Below are positions 17,126-25,579 of a DNA stretch of 50,255 nucleotides, one piece after another. The stretch covers positions 1-50,255 of the forward strand of contig JBBSDW010000005.1 in the NCBI GenBank assembly GCA_038240295.1. The letters run 5' to 3'. The notes under the pieces were generated by a model. The model had not been told where the DNA came from and searched no databases. It saw only the letters and a list, made by a program, of their open reading frames with translations. The DNA is from JABDDM01 sp038240295. GTDB lineage: Bacteria; Bacteroidota; Ignavibacteria; Palsa-1295. The position numbers and the translations under genes were made by a program. Within the stretch, counting starts at the first letter, position 1; the number at the start of each line of letters is the position of its first letter.

Positions 17126-18013
17126 ATGGCTTCGATGAACAACAAACTCGATCCACTTTTATTGGAACGCCTCGCATGTCCGCACTGCATGGGGATACTC
17201 ACCTACGCACCTGCATCGTTGCGATGCGAGGATTGCGATCGGGAGTTTAAGATCGAACGCGGCGTCCCTCTCTTGATCGAGTCGCGGCCGGGCGACCATT
17301 TCGATTACCTCGAACACTACAAAAAAGATGCGGAAGTCTTCGATTATTTTCAGGACCGACCGAGCGGCACGGCACATGAGGAGCGAAGACTTACCGAATA
17401 TATTCTGAGCGAGCTGGGCGCTGCGGATTCTGTGCTCGATGTCGGTTGCGGTTCGGCGTGGGTGGCGAAGCATTTTCAAAACAGCGCGACGTTTGTTTGT
17501 TCGCTCGATGCGACGCTGATCAATACTGCGAAAGCTCTCGATCGCTATCAGAAGAATCATGCTGCGGTTGTGGCCGATGCGTTTCATCTGCCTTTCCGGG
17601 ATGGATCGTTCGATGCGATCATCGCGAGTGAGATCATCGAACACGTCGTGGATCCTGCTGGGTTTGTCGCTGAGCTTTTTCGCGTTCTTATACCCGGCGG
17701 CTCGCTTGTCATCACGACTCCCTACAAGGAAACGCTCCGCTATACACTCTGCATTCATTGCAACGAGAACACTCCGATCAATGCACACTTGCATTCCTTC
17801 GATGAGGCTGTCATGACGGCGCTCTATAAAGGCAAGGATCTCGCACGGGTTTCCTGGAAGACGTTCGGCAATAAAGCACTGCTGCATCTTCGTACGCATA
17901 AGGTCATGGGATTGCTCCCCTTTGGTCTTTGGAAGCTCACAGATGCTGCGGCAAACAAGCTCATCAATGCACGAGCACACATACTCGTAAAGTACGAAAA
18001 GGCAGCGAACTGA
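17126..18013 (+). CDS. Methyltransferase with N-terminal Trm112-like zinc ribbon
   Basis: A 295-residue protein. Residues about 15-50 form a Trm112/zinc-ribbon-like module with two CxxC pairs (CPHC, then CEDC) ending EFKIERGVPLLIE. From about residue 95 a class I SAM-binding domain follows: SVLDVGCGSAWVAKHF, FRDGSFDAIIASEIIEHVVD, LIPGGSLVITTPYKETL. The fused layout is common in bacterial methyltransferases acting on small molecules or lipids; the substrate is not evident. An ATG three codons downstream (17135) is an alternative start. The stop codon is inside a perfect hairpin. Confidence 0.82.
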   Translation: MASMNNKLDPLLLERLACPHCMGILTYAPASLRCEDCDREFKIERGVPLLIESRPGDHFDYLEHYKKDAEVFDYFQDRPSGTAHEERRLTEYILSELGAADSVLDVGCGSAWVAKHFQNSATFVCSLDATLINTAKALDRYQKNHAAVVADAFHLPFRDGSFDAIIASEIIEHVVDPAGFVAELFRVLIPGGSLVITTPYKETLRYTLCIHCNENTPINAHLHSFDEAVMTALYKGKDLARVSWKTFGNKALLHLRTHKVMGLLPFGLWKLTDAAANKLINARAHILVKYEKAAN

Positions 18014-18031
18014 GAGCGAGAGCTCTCAGTT
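18008..18031 (+). terminator. Hairpin spanning the methyltransferase stop codon
   Basis: A perfect 10-bp stem, AACTGAGAGC / GCTCTCAGTT with loop GAGA, has the TGA stop inside its left arm. The downstream tract is only TATTC, so termination strength is uncertain. Confidence 0.55.
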
Positions 18032-18076
18032 ATTCAGATGTTGTGTTTGGATCGTTATCTAACCGGAGACGCTCGC

Positions 18077-18283
18077 ATGTCAGAAGCTAACTCGATCGCT
18101 CAGATCACAGACGAACTTCGCTCGTTAAGCACACAGGATAAGGCAACAATGAAGTCGATCCTCGATGATCTTCTTCTCGAAGAGCGTAAGCGCATGGTCT
18201 ATCTGAATTATCCCGAGACGATGCAGCAGCTGATCGATTACACGACGCTCGAGATCAGAGGAGTCGACGCGATCGATAATTGA
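18077..18283 (+). CDS. Small hypothetical protein
   Basis: A 68-residue, acidic, helical protein (ITDELRSLSTQDKATMKSIL, then LLLEERKRMVYLNYPETMQQ). The frame could start at an ATG at 18038, but the ATG at 18077 follows a GGAG ribosome binding site at good spacing, so the shorter form is preferred. No family is recognised. It lies between a methyltransferase and the convergent acyl-CoA synthetase. Confidence 0.6.
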   Translation: MSEANSIAQITDELRSLSTQDKATMKSILDDLLLEERKRMVYLNYPETMQQLIDYTTLEIRGVDAIDN

Positions 18284-18306
18284 TTGTAGGCGCTTGATCG
18301 CGAGGA

Positions 18307-20040
18307 TTATATTCTCCGAAACTGCGAAGCTTTCCATTCTTTGAATAAAGGCTTGCATCTGTTGCGCTGATATTTACCGGTGCTCGTTACAGGAATATTC
18401 TCGCCAAAGACCACAACCTTCGGCGACTTTGCAAACGGAAGCCGCGCATTGCAGAATGCGATCACCTCTGCTTCGCTTAGCGTCGCGCCATCTAGGATCT
18501 GAACATACGCGCCGACCTCTTCACCGTAAAAATCATTTTCGAATCCGACAGCAATGCCGCACTTGACGTTCGGGCATTGTGCGATCACTTCGTCGATCTC
18601 AAGCGGCGAAATGTTCACACCGCCTCGAATGATGAGTTCTTTGAGCCTACCGGTGATGAAGAAGAATTTTTTGCCAGCCGCATCAAGCTCGTAAAATCCT
18701 TCGTCGCCCGAGCGAAACCACCCATAGGAGAATGTCTGTGCGTTTACGGCTTCGTTCTCGTAGTAATATTTCATCACATTGATGCCGCGTATGGCGATCT
18801 CACCTTTCTCAAACGGCGCCAGCGGGTTGCCCGATTCGTCCGCGATCATCATTTCGTTTTGCGGCAGAGCAACCCCGATCGAGGGAAATCCGAAATCGCG
18901 CATCCAGTGACGATGTTCCTCTGGTGAAAGTGCGATCGGCAAAAAGCAGGAGTAGCAGGTTGTTTCGCTGAGTCCGTAACCATGAACAATGGTGATGCCG
19001 AACATTTCTTCGAACTGCTGTGCAAGTTCAACCGTAAGCGGACCGGCGCCACAAATGATGTGGCGTAAGGTGAAGTTGCGCTCTCGCAACGCCGCGAGCG
19101 CCGCCGGTTGAGCCTTATAATATTCGAGTAAAAATGCAAGCAGCGTTGGGACGACACTCACAACCTGAACCTGCTCACGTTGAATGCGCTCAAAAAAATA
19201 CTCGCTCTGAAATTTCTGATTCAGCACGACACTTCCTCCGAAATACATCGGCGTAACGAGTGTAACGATGGTGCCGTTTACATGATGGATCGGGAGCACG
19301 CACATCATCCGCTGAGCATTCGTCATCGCATGCCAATCCGCAATCCCCTTCGCATCGGCTAGCAGATTTTGTTGCGTAAGAACCACGCCCTTCGGGTTGC
19401 CTGTCGTACCACTCGTATAAACGATCAATGCTTCATCGTCTCTTGAGATCGCTTGCGCTGAGGTGAAAAAGGGATCGGAGGCTTCGAGAGATTCTTCGAA
19501 TGAGTAGGTGCTTTCCGTTGCATCATGCTCTCCGCAAATAAAAACCGACTTCAATGTCTCAATTTCAGCAATGATGGGCAGGATCCGCGAGGCACAATCG
19601 GACCGAACGAAGGCGAGCCTGCTCAAACTATTTTGGAGTACATACTTTATACGTGCATCGTCCTCCGATAGGCTCACAGGCACAACGCACACGCCCATCA
19701 GCCACGATGCGAAATACTGAATAACGGTATCGGCATGATTGTGCGAGATGGTTGCAATCCGGTCACCACGTTTGATCCCGACGTTCTTCATCATGTTCGC
19801 ACACTGCTGCGCAAGCATGAAAAAATCTTTGTAGTTGTATTCGATCCGTGTCCCTTCCAGACCATAGAAGATCAGGAATGGCTTTGTATCATAGTACCTG
19901 CCCTGCCGATAGATCAGCTCGCCAAGATTCTCGTATGGCAGGTGGAGCGCTTCCGGATCGCCATTGGGCTGTGTACGAGCGACGTGGATCAGTTCATCAA
20001 GCGATTCAGTGGGCATCGGGCAATAGTTGGTTCGTAGCAT
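18307..20040 (-). CDS. AMP-forming acyl-CoA synthetase / acid-CoA ligase
   Basis: A 577-residue ANL-superfamily enzyme that activates a carboxylic acid, probably a fatty acid, to acyl-AMP and then acyl-CoA. Visible motifs in order: the P-loop LIVYTSGTTGNPKGVVLTQQ, GYGLSETTC, YGWFRSGDEGFYELDAAGK with the conserved ribose-binding aspartate, the hinge GRLKELIIRGGVNISPLEID, and the C-terminal catalytic lysine region PVTSTGKYQRN. The length fits the family. A second possible start is the ATG eight codons in. Chain-length preference cannot be read from the sequence. It is a single gene, convergent with the small protein at 18077. Confidence 0.9.
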   Translation of the reverse strand: MLRTNYCPMPTESLDELIHVARTQPNGDPEALHLPYENLGELIYRQGRYYDTKPFLIFYGLEGTRIEYNYKDFFMLAQQCANMMKNVGIKRGDRIATISHNHADTVIQYFASWLMGVCVVPVSLSEDDARIKYVLQNSLSRLAFVRSDCASRILPIIAEIETLKSVFICGEHDATESTYSFEESLEASDPFFTSAQAISRDDEALIVYTSGTTGNPKGVVLTQQNLLADAKGIADWHAMTNAQRMMCVLPIHHVNGTIVTLVTPMYFGGSVVLNQKFQSEYFFERIQREQVQVVSVVPTLLAFLLEYYKAQPAALAALRERNFTLRHIICGAGPLTVELAQQFEEMFGITIVHGYGLSETTCYSCFLPIALSPEEHRHWMRDFGFPSIGVALPQNEMMIADESGNPLAPFEKGEIAIRGINVMKYYYENEAVNAQTFSYGWFRSGDEGFYELDAAGKKFFFITGRLKELIIRGGVNISPLEIDEVIAQCPNVKCGIAVGFENDFYGEEVGAYVQILDGATLSEAEVIAFCNARLPFAKSPKVVVFGENIPVTSTGKYQRNRCKPLFKEWKASQFRRI

Positions 20041-20238
20041 GCAAAGTTAAGACGTTGATGGGGGGGTGCTGGCTTCGCGAGGCGTAACTTTGCCGATCGC
20101 TTTACATTCAACACCAACATTGCAAACGCGCACGCTCGGACTTGCTGAGTAATTATCTTCAGCATTCTCCTCATCAAGACGATCTTCCTTCGGCCGCAGC
20201 CAGCGATCATCCTGCCTCCGAATTTCCAACCGACGATC

Positions 20239-20691
20239 GTGCACGACACGATCAATCTATTCGGAAAGAAGCTCCCACGCGATTCTGTCGGTATGCGCGA
20301 AGATGGGCACTCGGATAGCATGATCGTGCGCATTGAGAGCGCAGGCTTTTGGCCGGAGCCAAAGTTCGCGATGTTCAAACTTATTCCGGGATTCCAGTAC
20401 TACACGACCTATCTCAGGTTTATCAATAACGGTCGTAGCTATCGGCATCCCAATGAATTTTACTGCTACCTCATTGACGATCAGGATTCTTCGCACGGAA
20501 TCGCCATCGGAGCTTCGCATCGCGAACCTGCCATCGAATTAAGCGACTCCCTTGCGCCCGGCTCCTCGAGTAGAGGATGGCTCACATTCGCTCTTAGTAA
20601 AAAGAACCACCCGATCTATCTTGAATACGAAGAGATCATGAACGGGCAGCCCGTGAAGATCATGTTGCAGCAGAACAAGAATGCGCGTTGA
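20239..20691 (+). CDS. Hypothetical protein, possibly DUF4352-like beta fold; start uncertain
   Basis: A 150-residue frame from a GTG at 20239. The region FGKKLPRDSVGM...GFQYYTTYLRFINNGRSYRH...RGWLTFAL resembles the immunoglobulin-like DUF4352 type of exported stress or lipoprotein domain, but this is only a resemblance. The frame stays open upstream to a stop at 20146, and the extension encodes a hydrophobic stretch (VIIFSILLIKTIFL) that could be a membrane anchor, yet it has no ATG. The real gene may begin at a rare start codon there, or the N-terminus may have been lost. Confidence 0.5.
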   Translation: MHDTINLFGKKLPRDSVGMREDGHSDSMIVRIESAGFWPEPKFAMFKLIPGFQYYTTYLRFINNGRSYRHPNEFYCYLIDDQDSSHGIAIGASHREPAIELSDSLAPGSSSRGWLTFALSKKNHPIYLEYEEIMNGQPVKIMLQQNKNAR

Positions 20692-20709
20692 GCTTGTTAT
20701 CTTCGCAAC

Positions 20710-20997
20710 ATGCGATTGAGCACACATGAAGTCGACTCGATAAAATTAGCCGTTCGGCGTTCGTTGCCGGAGGCTCGGCTATTTCTCTTCGGTTCGAGAA
20801 CAAACGATACCAAGCGCGGCGGTGATATCGACCTTTTAATTTTAAATTCGGTTGCGGTGGACCGAAAGGTGGTTCGGGCGATCAAGTTGGCGCTGAACGA
20901 CTCTATCGGCGAACAGAAGATAGACATCGTCGCTGAGTCGAACGAGGATGACCCTTTTGTTCAATACGTTCTACCGGAGGCCATAAGACTTTTATGA
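20710..20997 (+). CDS. MNT-type nucleotidyltransferase (antitoxin-like)
   Basis: A 95-residue minimal nucleotidyltransferase. The Pol-beta signature is complete: FLFGSRTND, then GGDIDLLI, giving GS followed after nine residues by DxD, with a third acidic residue in KIDIVAE. In characterised HEPN/MNT pairs (MntA-HepT) the MNT protein neutralises the HEPN RNase by adding AMP to it. Its stop overlaps the start of the HEPN gene by four bases (ATGA), the usual layout for this pair. That it works as an antitoxin is inferred from family and context. Confidence 0.85.
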   Translation: MRLSTHEVDSIKLAVRRSLPEARLFLFGSRTNDTKRGGDIDLLILNSVAVDRKVVRAIKLALNDSIGEQKIDIVAESNEDDPFVQYVLPEAIRLL

Positions 20998-21434
20998 CGA
21001 GAAGAGAAGCTTCACACCAGTTGCTAACGCAGGCAATGAGCCAGCTTGCTCAGGCGTCCAAACTTTTGCAACGGTCGTATGAAAAGGCGATAAAGCTCGA
21101 TCTTGAGTCGCTATCTGACGCCGATTACGACGTGCTTGATGCCTTCACCTCAAGGTTTGGCAGGACTTCTGATATCTTCGTACGGAAAGTTCTGCGAATG
21201 ATCCACTCGAGAGAAGCGTTGGATGGCGACGCCACAATGAAGGATCTCCTCAACTTTGGAGAAAAGGTGGGGCTGATAGCAAGCGTCGAGGCTTTTGAAA
21301 TCATTCGAGAACTTCGGAATGAAATCACCCACGAATACTCCGCTCGGGATTTCATAACGCTTCTGCGCGAGGTTATAGAATTAACGCCGACACTCCTCGA
21401 AGCCGCAAAGAACGCACTCGCACGGAGTGCGTAA
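20994..21434 (+). CDS. HEPN-domain protein (HepT-like RNase toxin)
   Basis: A 146-residue all-helical protein partnered with the MNT gene, overlapping it by four bases. The C-terminal HEPN active site is seen as RELRNEITHEY, the R-x4-H arrangement (RNEITH) of HEPN ribonucleases. The N-terminal half (KLLQRSYEKAIKLDLESLSD) is typical of HepT-like proteins. Predicted to cut RNA when not AMPylated by its partner. A 7-bp dyad (CGCACTC/GAGTGCG, 21414-21432) overlaps the 3' end and could end the bicistronic transcript. Confidence 0.82.
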   Translation: MTRREASHQLLTQAMSQLAQASKLLQRSYEKAIKLDLESLSDADYDVLDAFTSRFGRTSDIFVRKVLRMIHSREALDGDATMKDLLNFGEKVGLIASVEAFEIIRELRNEITHEYSARDFITLLREVIELTPTLLEAAKNALARSA

Positions 21435-21473
21435 ACAGATTACCCGCACCGAATGCTCTGCTTGAAATCTCCG

Positions 21474-22607
21474 TCAAGTGATCACAGAGTTTGCCATCGC
21501 AATCCTGAGGAAGTACGTACCCGTTTGGAGATCACGCAAATCAAGTTTCAGCATGCTCGCACGAGGATTCGCGATCTCACGAACGGTCGCACCGAGCACA
21601 TTCACGAGCGTGGCACTCACCATCGCTTTCGGCAGACCTGAGATGTTCACGATATTGTGCGCGGGGTTTGTCGAGAGCTGGATCAAGCTTTCATTCATCT
21701 CCTTGAAGACTCCATTGCGGAATGCGACATTGGGTGGAGCATTCGTGTAATCGAATGCGAGGGGAGTGCAGAGCAAGTCGATGCCGGTACCCGTATAGCT
21801 GGTGGCGCTATCATGGATGACCAATAAATTTTTACCGGACCATTGCGCTCCACGTTTTAGATATACGATCCCACCATTCGATGCTATCACCTTAGAACCA
21901 CTCTCCGCAAATACGAGCAGACCATATGGCGAGGAGACGGTCACGGTAACGCCAGGATTCACCCATAGGGTATGACTGGTGCTGGATATGGTGCTATCGT
22001 GTGCTATCACAACTGCGTCATTGGGAACCGAGGGGGTCGTGCATTCAATGATATTAAGGGAGAGTGTGTCGAGCCTTACGCAACCACCCACGGCTACGTT
22101 ATGGATGATCACCGTTTTGCGACCTCCCGTCAAATATTGAATATCTCTTACATACGAACCGGTGCCAGATGTTGATTTTGCTGTCGTTCCGAAGTCCCAA
22201 AAGATTGAGTCGTCGCTGCCGTCCGAACTAAAATCGAGGTAATTGCCGACTGCCACGCTATCTGACTCGCTCCGCCATGAAGCATGAGAAGAAGGAGAAG
22301 GCAAACCTCCGACGATAATATCATTGCCGTTATCCGCACTCACCTGCAGCGAGCCAAGATTTTGGAAATCTTTGTCGAACCCACCCGAGCTGTTCGAGAG
22401 CTGTAGCGTGAACGCGTTCCGATGTTGAAAATAGCCTGTTACTGTAAAGCTCACACTGATAGGATCGCCCGGGCAGAATCTTGTCCCTGGAATACTGCCC
22501 ATCGTGATGCTTTGTGCTCGCAAGGATACGCTGGTAGCTAACAACGTAAGCGGGAGAGATGAATTGCTGAGTTCGCGAAATTTAATCTTAATGCGAGCAA
22601 CCGACAA
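21474..22607 (-). CDS. Secreted protein with T9SS sorting domain, TTG start directly after an upstream stop
   Basis: A 377-residue exported protein. Residues about 1-32 look like a signal peptide ending SLRAQS. The middle has PKD/Ig-like text (FCPGDPISVSFTVTGYF) and a stretch resembling the spacer region of other T9SS cargo (ALVIHDS-like). From about residue 300 comes a sorting domain (LSTNPAHNIVNISGLP, LVNVLGATVREI, LQTGTYFLRIAM). The only possible start giving the signal peptide is a TTG at 22607, which abuts the TGA stop of the ICMT-like gene in the same frame. No ATG precedes the signal. Confidence 0.75.
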   Translation of the reverse strand: MSVARIKIKFRELSNSSLPLTLLATSVSLRAQSITMGSIPGTRFCPGDPISVSFTVTGYFQHRNAFTLQLSNSSGGFDKDFQNLGSLQVSADNGNDIIVGGLPSPSSHASWRSESDSVAVGNYLDFSSDGSDDSIFWDFGTTAKSTSGTGSYVRDIQYLTGGRKTVIIHNVAVGGCVRLDTLSLNIIECTTPSVPNDAVVIAHDSTISSTSHTLWVNPGVTVTVSSPYGLLVFAESGSKVIASNGGIVYLKRGAQWSGKNLLVIHDSATSYTGTGIDLLCTPLAFDYTNAPPNVAFRNGVFKEMNESLIQLSTNPAHNIVNISGLPKAMVSATLVNVLGATVREIANPRASMLKLDLRDLQTGTYFLRIAMANSVIT

Positions 22608-23066
22608 TCACATCCACCTTCGAACGCGCGATTTGTAGGCGAGGTATGCGCCTCCAAATCGGCGCTCTAGATAGGCCTCTTCTTTCTCGATCACAAGCTT
22701 GGTGATCGCAATTAGCATGAATGGCAAAAAAAGGATCGCCCAGACGGCACTGAAGAGACATGCAACCCCGACGTAGATTGATAGCAGTCCCATATAAAGT
22801 GGATTACGCGTCCTCGCAAAGATTCCTTTGTCGAGCATGGCAGTTGCAGGTGTGATCGGGACGAGGCTCGTCTTAAATTTGCGAAACTGGAAGATGCCGG
22901 CGCCAATACAAGCGATACCCATGATGCTCAGAACCGAACCGATGATCCATCTCGCGTCAGGAGTCATCGTGTAAATAGGCCAGTAGTGGTTGAAAAGGAC
23001 CGCAAATGCCATCGGGACAATGAAAATTGCAGGAGGTGGGATCTTGACGCCAGCGTTATCTTGCAT
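22608..23066 (-). CDS. ICMT/PEMT-like membrane methyltransferase
   Basis: A 152-residue membrane protein with four hydrophobic segments. It has the signature of the isoprenylcysteine carboxyl methyltransferase / phospholipid methyltransferase group: LDKGIFARTRNPLYMGLLSI, and the C-terminal VIEKEEAYLERRFGGAYLAY with the conserved acidic pair that binds SAM. In bacteria the substrates of this family are mostly unknown. The T9SS gene begins at the next codon after its stop. Confidence 0.85.
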   Translation of the reverse strand: MQDNAGVKIPPPAIFIVPMAFAVLFNHYWPIYTMTPDARWIIGSVLSIMGIACIGAGIFQFRKFKTSLVPITPATAMLDKGIFARTRNPLYMGLLSIYVGVACLFSAVWAILFLPFMLIAITKLVIEKEEAYLERRFGGAYLAYKSRVRRWM

Positions 23067-23190
23067 CGGAAGTTCGTTTGGTTACTTATGGACAACGCTT
23101 ATTTTAGAACTCGCGTTGGCAGTAGTTCAAATCTTCTTGGTATGCGTCACCTGGTTTCGAATTGCAAAGTGAATTCAAACGAAATATTTG

Positions 23191-23616
23191 ATGATGAAAG
23201 AACTGCTTAAACCATCGGCCTTGGTTAAGCCGATCGGCTACTCACATGGCTATGTCACTCAGGGCGGCCGCACGGTATATCTCGCCGGCCAGGTGTCGTT
23301 CGATAGCGCAGGCCGCGTGGTGCATGTTGGTGACATTGTCGGTCAGTTCGGCCAGGCGCTCGAAAATTTATCGCTGGTGATGCAGGAAGCGGGCGGCGCA
23401 ATGACGGATATCGTCAAGCTCAATATCTTCGTCAAAGACAAGGATGATTATAAGCGTCACATGAAGGAGATCGGCGCAGTTTACCGTGACCACTTCGGCA
23501 ATCACTATCCCGCGATGACGCTCGTTGAAGTTTCATCGCTCTTCGAGGATGAAGCGCTGCTGGAGATCGAGGGAATAGCGAACCTGGATTTCGCGGATTC
23601 TGAGGGATTGCGCTGA
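23191..23616 (+). CDS. Rid-family (YjgF/YER057c/UK114) protein lacking the catalytic arginine
   Basis: A 141-residue Rid-fold protein: TVYLAGQVSFDSAGRVVHVG, then GQFGQALENLSLVMQEAGGA, DIVKLNIFVKD, and LLEIEGIANL at the end. Classical RidA hydrolyses reactive enamine/imine intermediates and needs an arginine in the segment ARSxVxVxxLP. Here that segment reads YPAMTLVEVSSLF, with no arginine, so classical imine deaminase activity is unlikely and the protein belongs to one of the non-archetypal Rid subgroups. The frame begins TTG-ATG-ATG; the first ATG is used. Confidence 0.85.
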   Translation: MMKELLKPSALVKPIGYSHGYVTQGGRTVYLAGQVSFDSAGRVVHVGDIVGQFGQALENLSLVMQEAGGAMTDIVKLNIFVKDKDDYKRHMKEIGAVYRDHFGNHYPAMTLVEVSSLFEDEALLEIEGIANLDFADSEGLR

Positions 23617-24077
23617 TTTCTTTCTGCGGTTTACGATCGCTGATGCTTTTCAAGTTATTTCGTACTCGACTGGCATTCTTTGATTTGGGGATCGCTGGCT
23701 TTTCCAGGATGTCGAGTATGCTGGCGGCAAGCAGGCTTTTTTGGATTCTGCGGCCGGGGTGACTATATTAGCACGGCGAAGCAACCATCTGAAGAGAAGT
23801 TTTGCACCCCTCAGCTCAACTTCTCACCCTCTTAGGTTCGTGTTTCGAAAGTCGCGACCGATCGTTTTTGCGATCGGCGACTTGGACGACCTTGCCGCTC
23901 GATAAGTTCGCCTCGGCGGTCTTGACGCGAGGAATGCAGGCGTAAAAGCAAGCAACCGATCAACACCTCAACAGCAGTCATTAAAATCAGTTTGTGTCCC
24001 GCAGACCCAGTAATCTCACAGAAATTGTGAGCCAAGAACTGGCTCTATACTTTCGACATACTTGCCTCAACGCCTAT
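23617..24077. other. Intergenic region with a hairpin, no supported gene
   Basis: About 460 bases without a convincing gene on either strand. A stem CCGATCG (23858-23864) / CGATCGG (23871-23877), with a T-rich loop and outer GTCG/CGAC pairs, could be a terminator for either neighbour. The frame at 23832-24035 (minus) has no recognisable motif. Confidence 0.4.
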
Positions 24078-25269
24078 TCAAGTCGCAGGCACAACTGCTT
24101 CCGCGTTTTTCTTTTTCGTGAACCATCCCCAGGCAAACCGAAGAAGGTAAAATCCTCCATAGACCGGATTTGTCACTGTGAGATAGATGAGCAAACCGCC
24201 AACACAAACATAGCCTCCAGTGTGAAGAAGTGATTTTGTGCCCTCCTTGACTGGTGCAGACCAAGAGCCGTGTATTATTCCGCAAAAACCAGGCATCCAC
24301 TCACCCTGATGCAAACTGATACTACCCAATCTGCTCGACAACCAGAACACCAGGAATCCGCCTGAAGTCATGCCGGAAATCAGTGCCACATTTCCCTTCG
24401 ATGCGCCTCCCACTAAAGAAACGCAAACATATTCAACAATTATAACAGCGCCAAATCCATAACATAAATACAGCTTTAGTCTGTGTGCATCAATGAGTTT
24501 AGTCGCATTGAAGAACGGCGAAAGGTTTAGTACATTCGTGAGAAATATCCCATACTGAATTGCACCCAACAACAAGATCACAATACTTGCTATGCGCCAA
24601 ATGGCGCTTCCGTTGGTTAGGAACAAATCATACATTCCGTGCGTAAGAGCCGCCAGCAACAATGCCGCCAAAAAATATCCGGCTACGCGTTGCTTTCGCT
24701 CGTACTTTCCGAGGACGATTGCATAGGCTATGCTTGAAGTGAGAAACATGTGAAAAAAGACTGATCCAAGCGCTCGCATCGTCATAATATCCAAGCTGCC
24801 CTGCTTAAAGTATAGTAGGTTCTCCATGAAGCCAAATCCTAAAGCGGCGCAACTTGCATAAATAATATAATCAATTGGTCTTCAACGAAGAGTCACCCGC
24901 TCGATCATTCTTCTCTGCTGCGTAGTGGGAGCTTATGAAGGCGTAGTGCAGATCGAGATCGTCGGAATCGGTTTGCAGCAAGCTGCCATACAGATGCTCG
25001 GCTTTTGTGAAGTTCTGAGTCTCATAGTAGTAGGAAGCCTTCTCCCGTGCGTTTGCAAAGTGGGGGAGCGGCGGATCACCAATAAAATAGTTCACGATGA
25101 TCGCGGCAATGAGGAACCCTCCGAACATCATCAGAAGGGGTTTCGCCTACCAATGAGAAGACCTGTCCGTTTTTTCTTCGGGATGTTTAAGGAGCTTTAT
25201 TGCAGAAGGTTTTGGCTTCTGGTTAAAGTCAATGATTTCATCGTTGGACGTACCCTCTTGATTGGTCAT
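24078..25269 (-). pseudogene. Decayed PrsW-like membrane protease with N-terminal TPR-like region
   Basis: Three pieces on one strand look like a single broken gene. Piece 1 (25269-25147) starts with an ATG behind a strong GGGAGG site, encodes 40 soluble residues, and ends at an in-frame TAG. Piece 2, in the same frame (to 24871), has a membrane segment (MMFGGFLIAAIIVNYFIG) and a TPR-like stretch (YYYETQNFTKAEHLYGSLLQ). Piece 3, in another frame (open from about 24883 to 24078), has PrsW motifs: IIYASCAALGFGFMENLLYF, FFHMFLTSS and LTHGMYDLFL. The family's first motif (EExxK and the helix after it) is missing between pieces 2 and 3. PrsW proteases cleave membrane proteins within the bilayer; without that motif, activity is unlikely. 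Confidence 0.65.
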
Positions 25270-25276
25270 GGCCAGT

Positions 25277-25579
25277 TTACCTCCCGTTGGATTTGATTTG
25301 TTGATCCGTGAAAGTAGGTGCGAATGTGATCAGTAGAACGGCACAAAGATACATAGGATACGGACGCAGCACACGCTTCCATAGAAGACACTGGTTTCTG
25401 CTTCCCGAAAGCTGAATTCGCACAACCGGAACGATCGAGCGTCTTGGGATTACCAAGTAAACAAACATGCTCATCATCCAGACTTTCGTTGCCACAGTAC
25501 TTCCATGAGCGGAGCCAAGCCGAATGTGCGCACCGAAGGTATTTTCATCGAGAACAAGCAAATCTGCGTGAATCACCAT
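25277..25579 (-). CDS. Doubtful small membrane protein
   Basis: A 100-residue frame with two hydrophobic stretches (TKVWMMSMFVYLVIP and MYLCAVLLITFAPTF), ending 7 bases before the start of the decayed PrsW gene. No family is recognised and there is no clear ribosome binding site. Given the decay next to it, this may be another remnant. Confidence 0.3.
   Translation of the reverse strand: MVIHADLLVLDENTFGAHIRLGSAHGSTVATKVWMMSMFVYLVIPRRSIVPVVRIQLSGSRNQCLLWKRVLRPYPMYLCAVLLITFAPTFTDQQIKSNGR

Noticed and set aside
22608..22610. TGA read as selenocysteine joining the ICMT-like and T9SS proteins
   Set aside because: No SECIS-like structure was seen just behind the codon, and the sequence after it is a normal signal peptide instead of a continuation of the enzyme.
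23832..24035. A 67-codon minus-strand frame between the Rid gene and the PrsW remnant
   Set aside because: It includes a short hydrophobic run but ends in Arg/Gln/Ser-rich text that follows a DNA hairpin; no family or start signal supports it.
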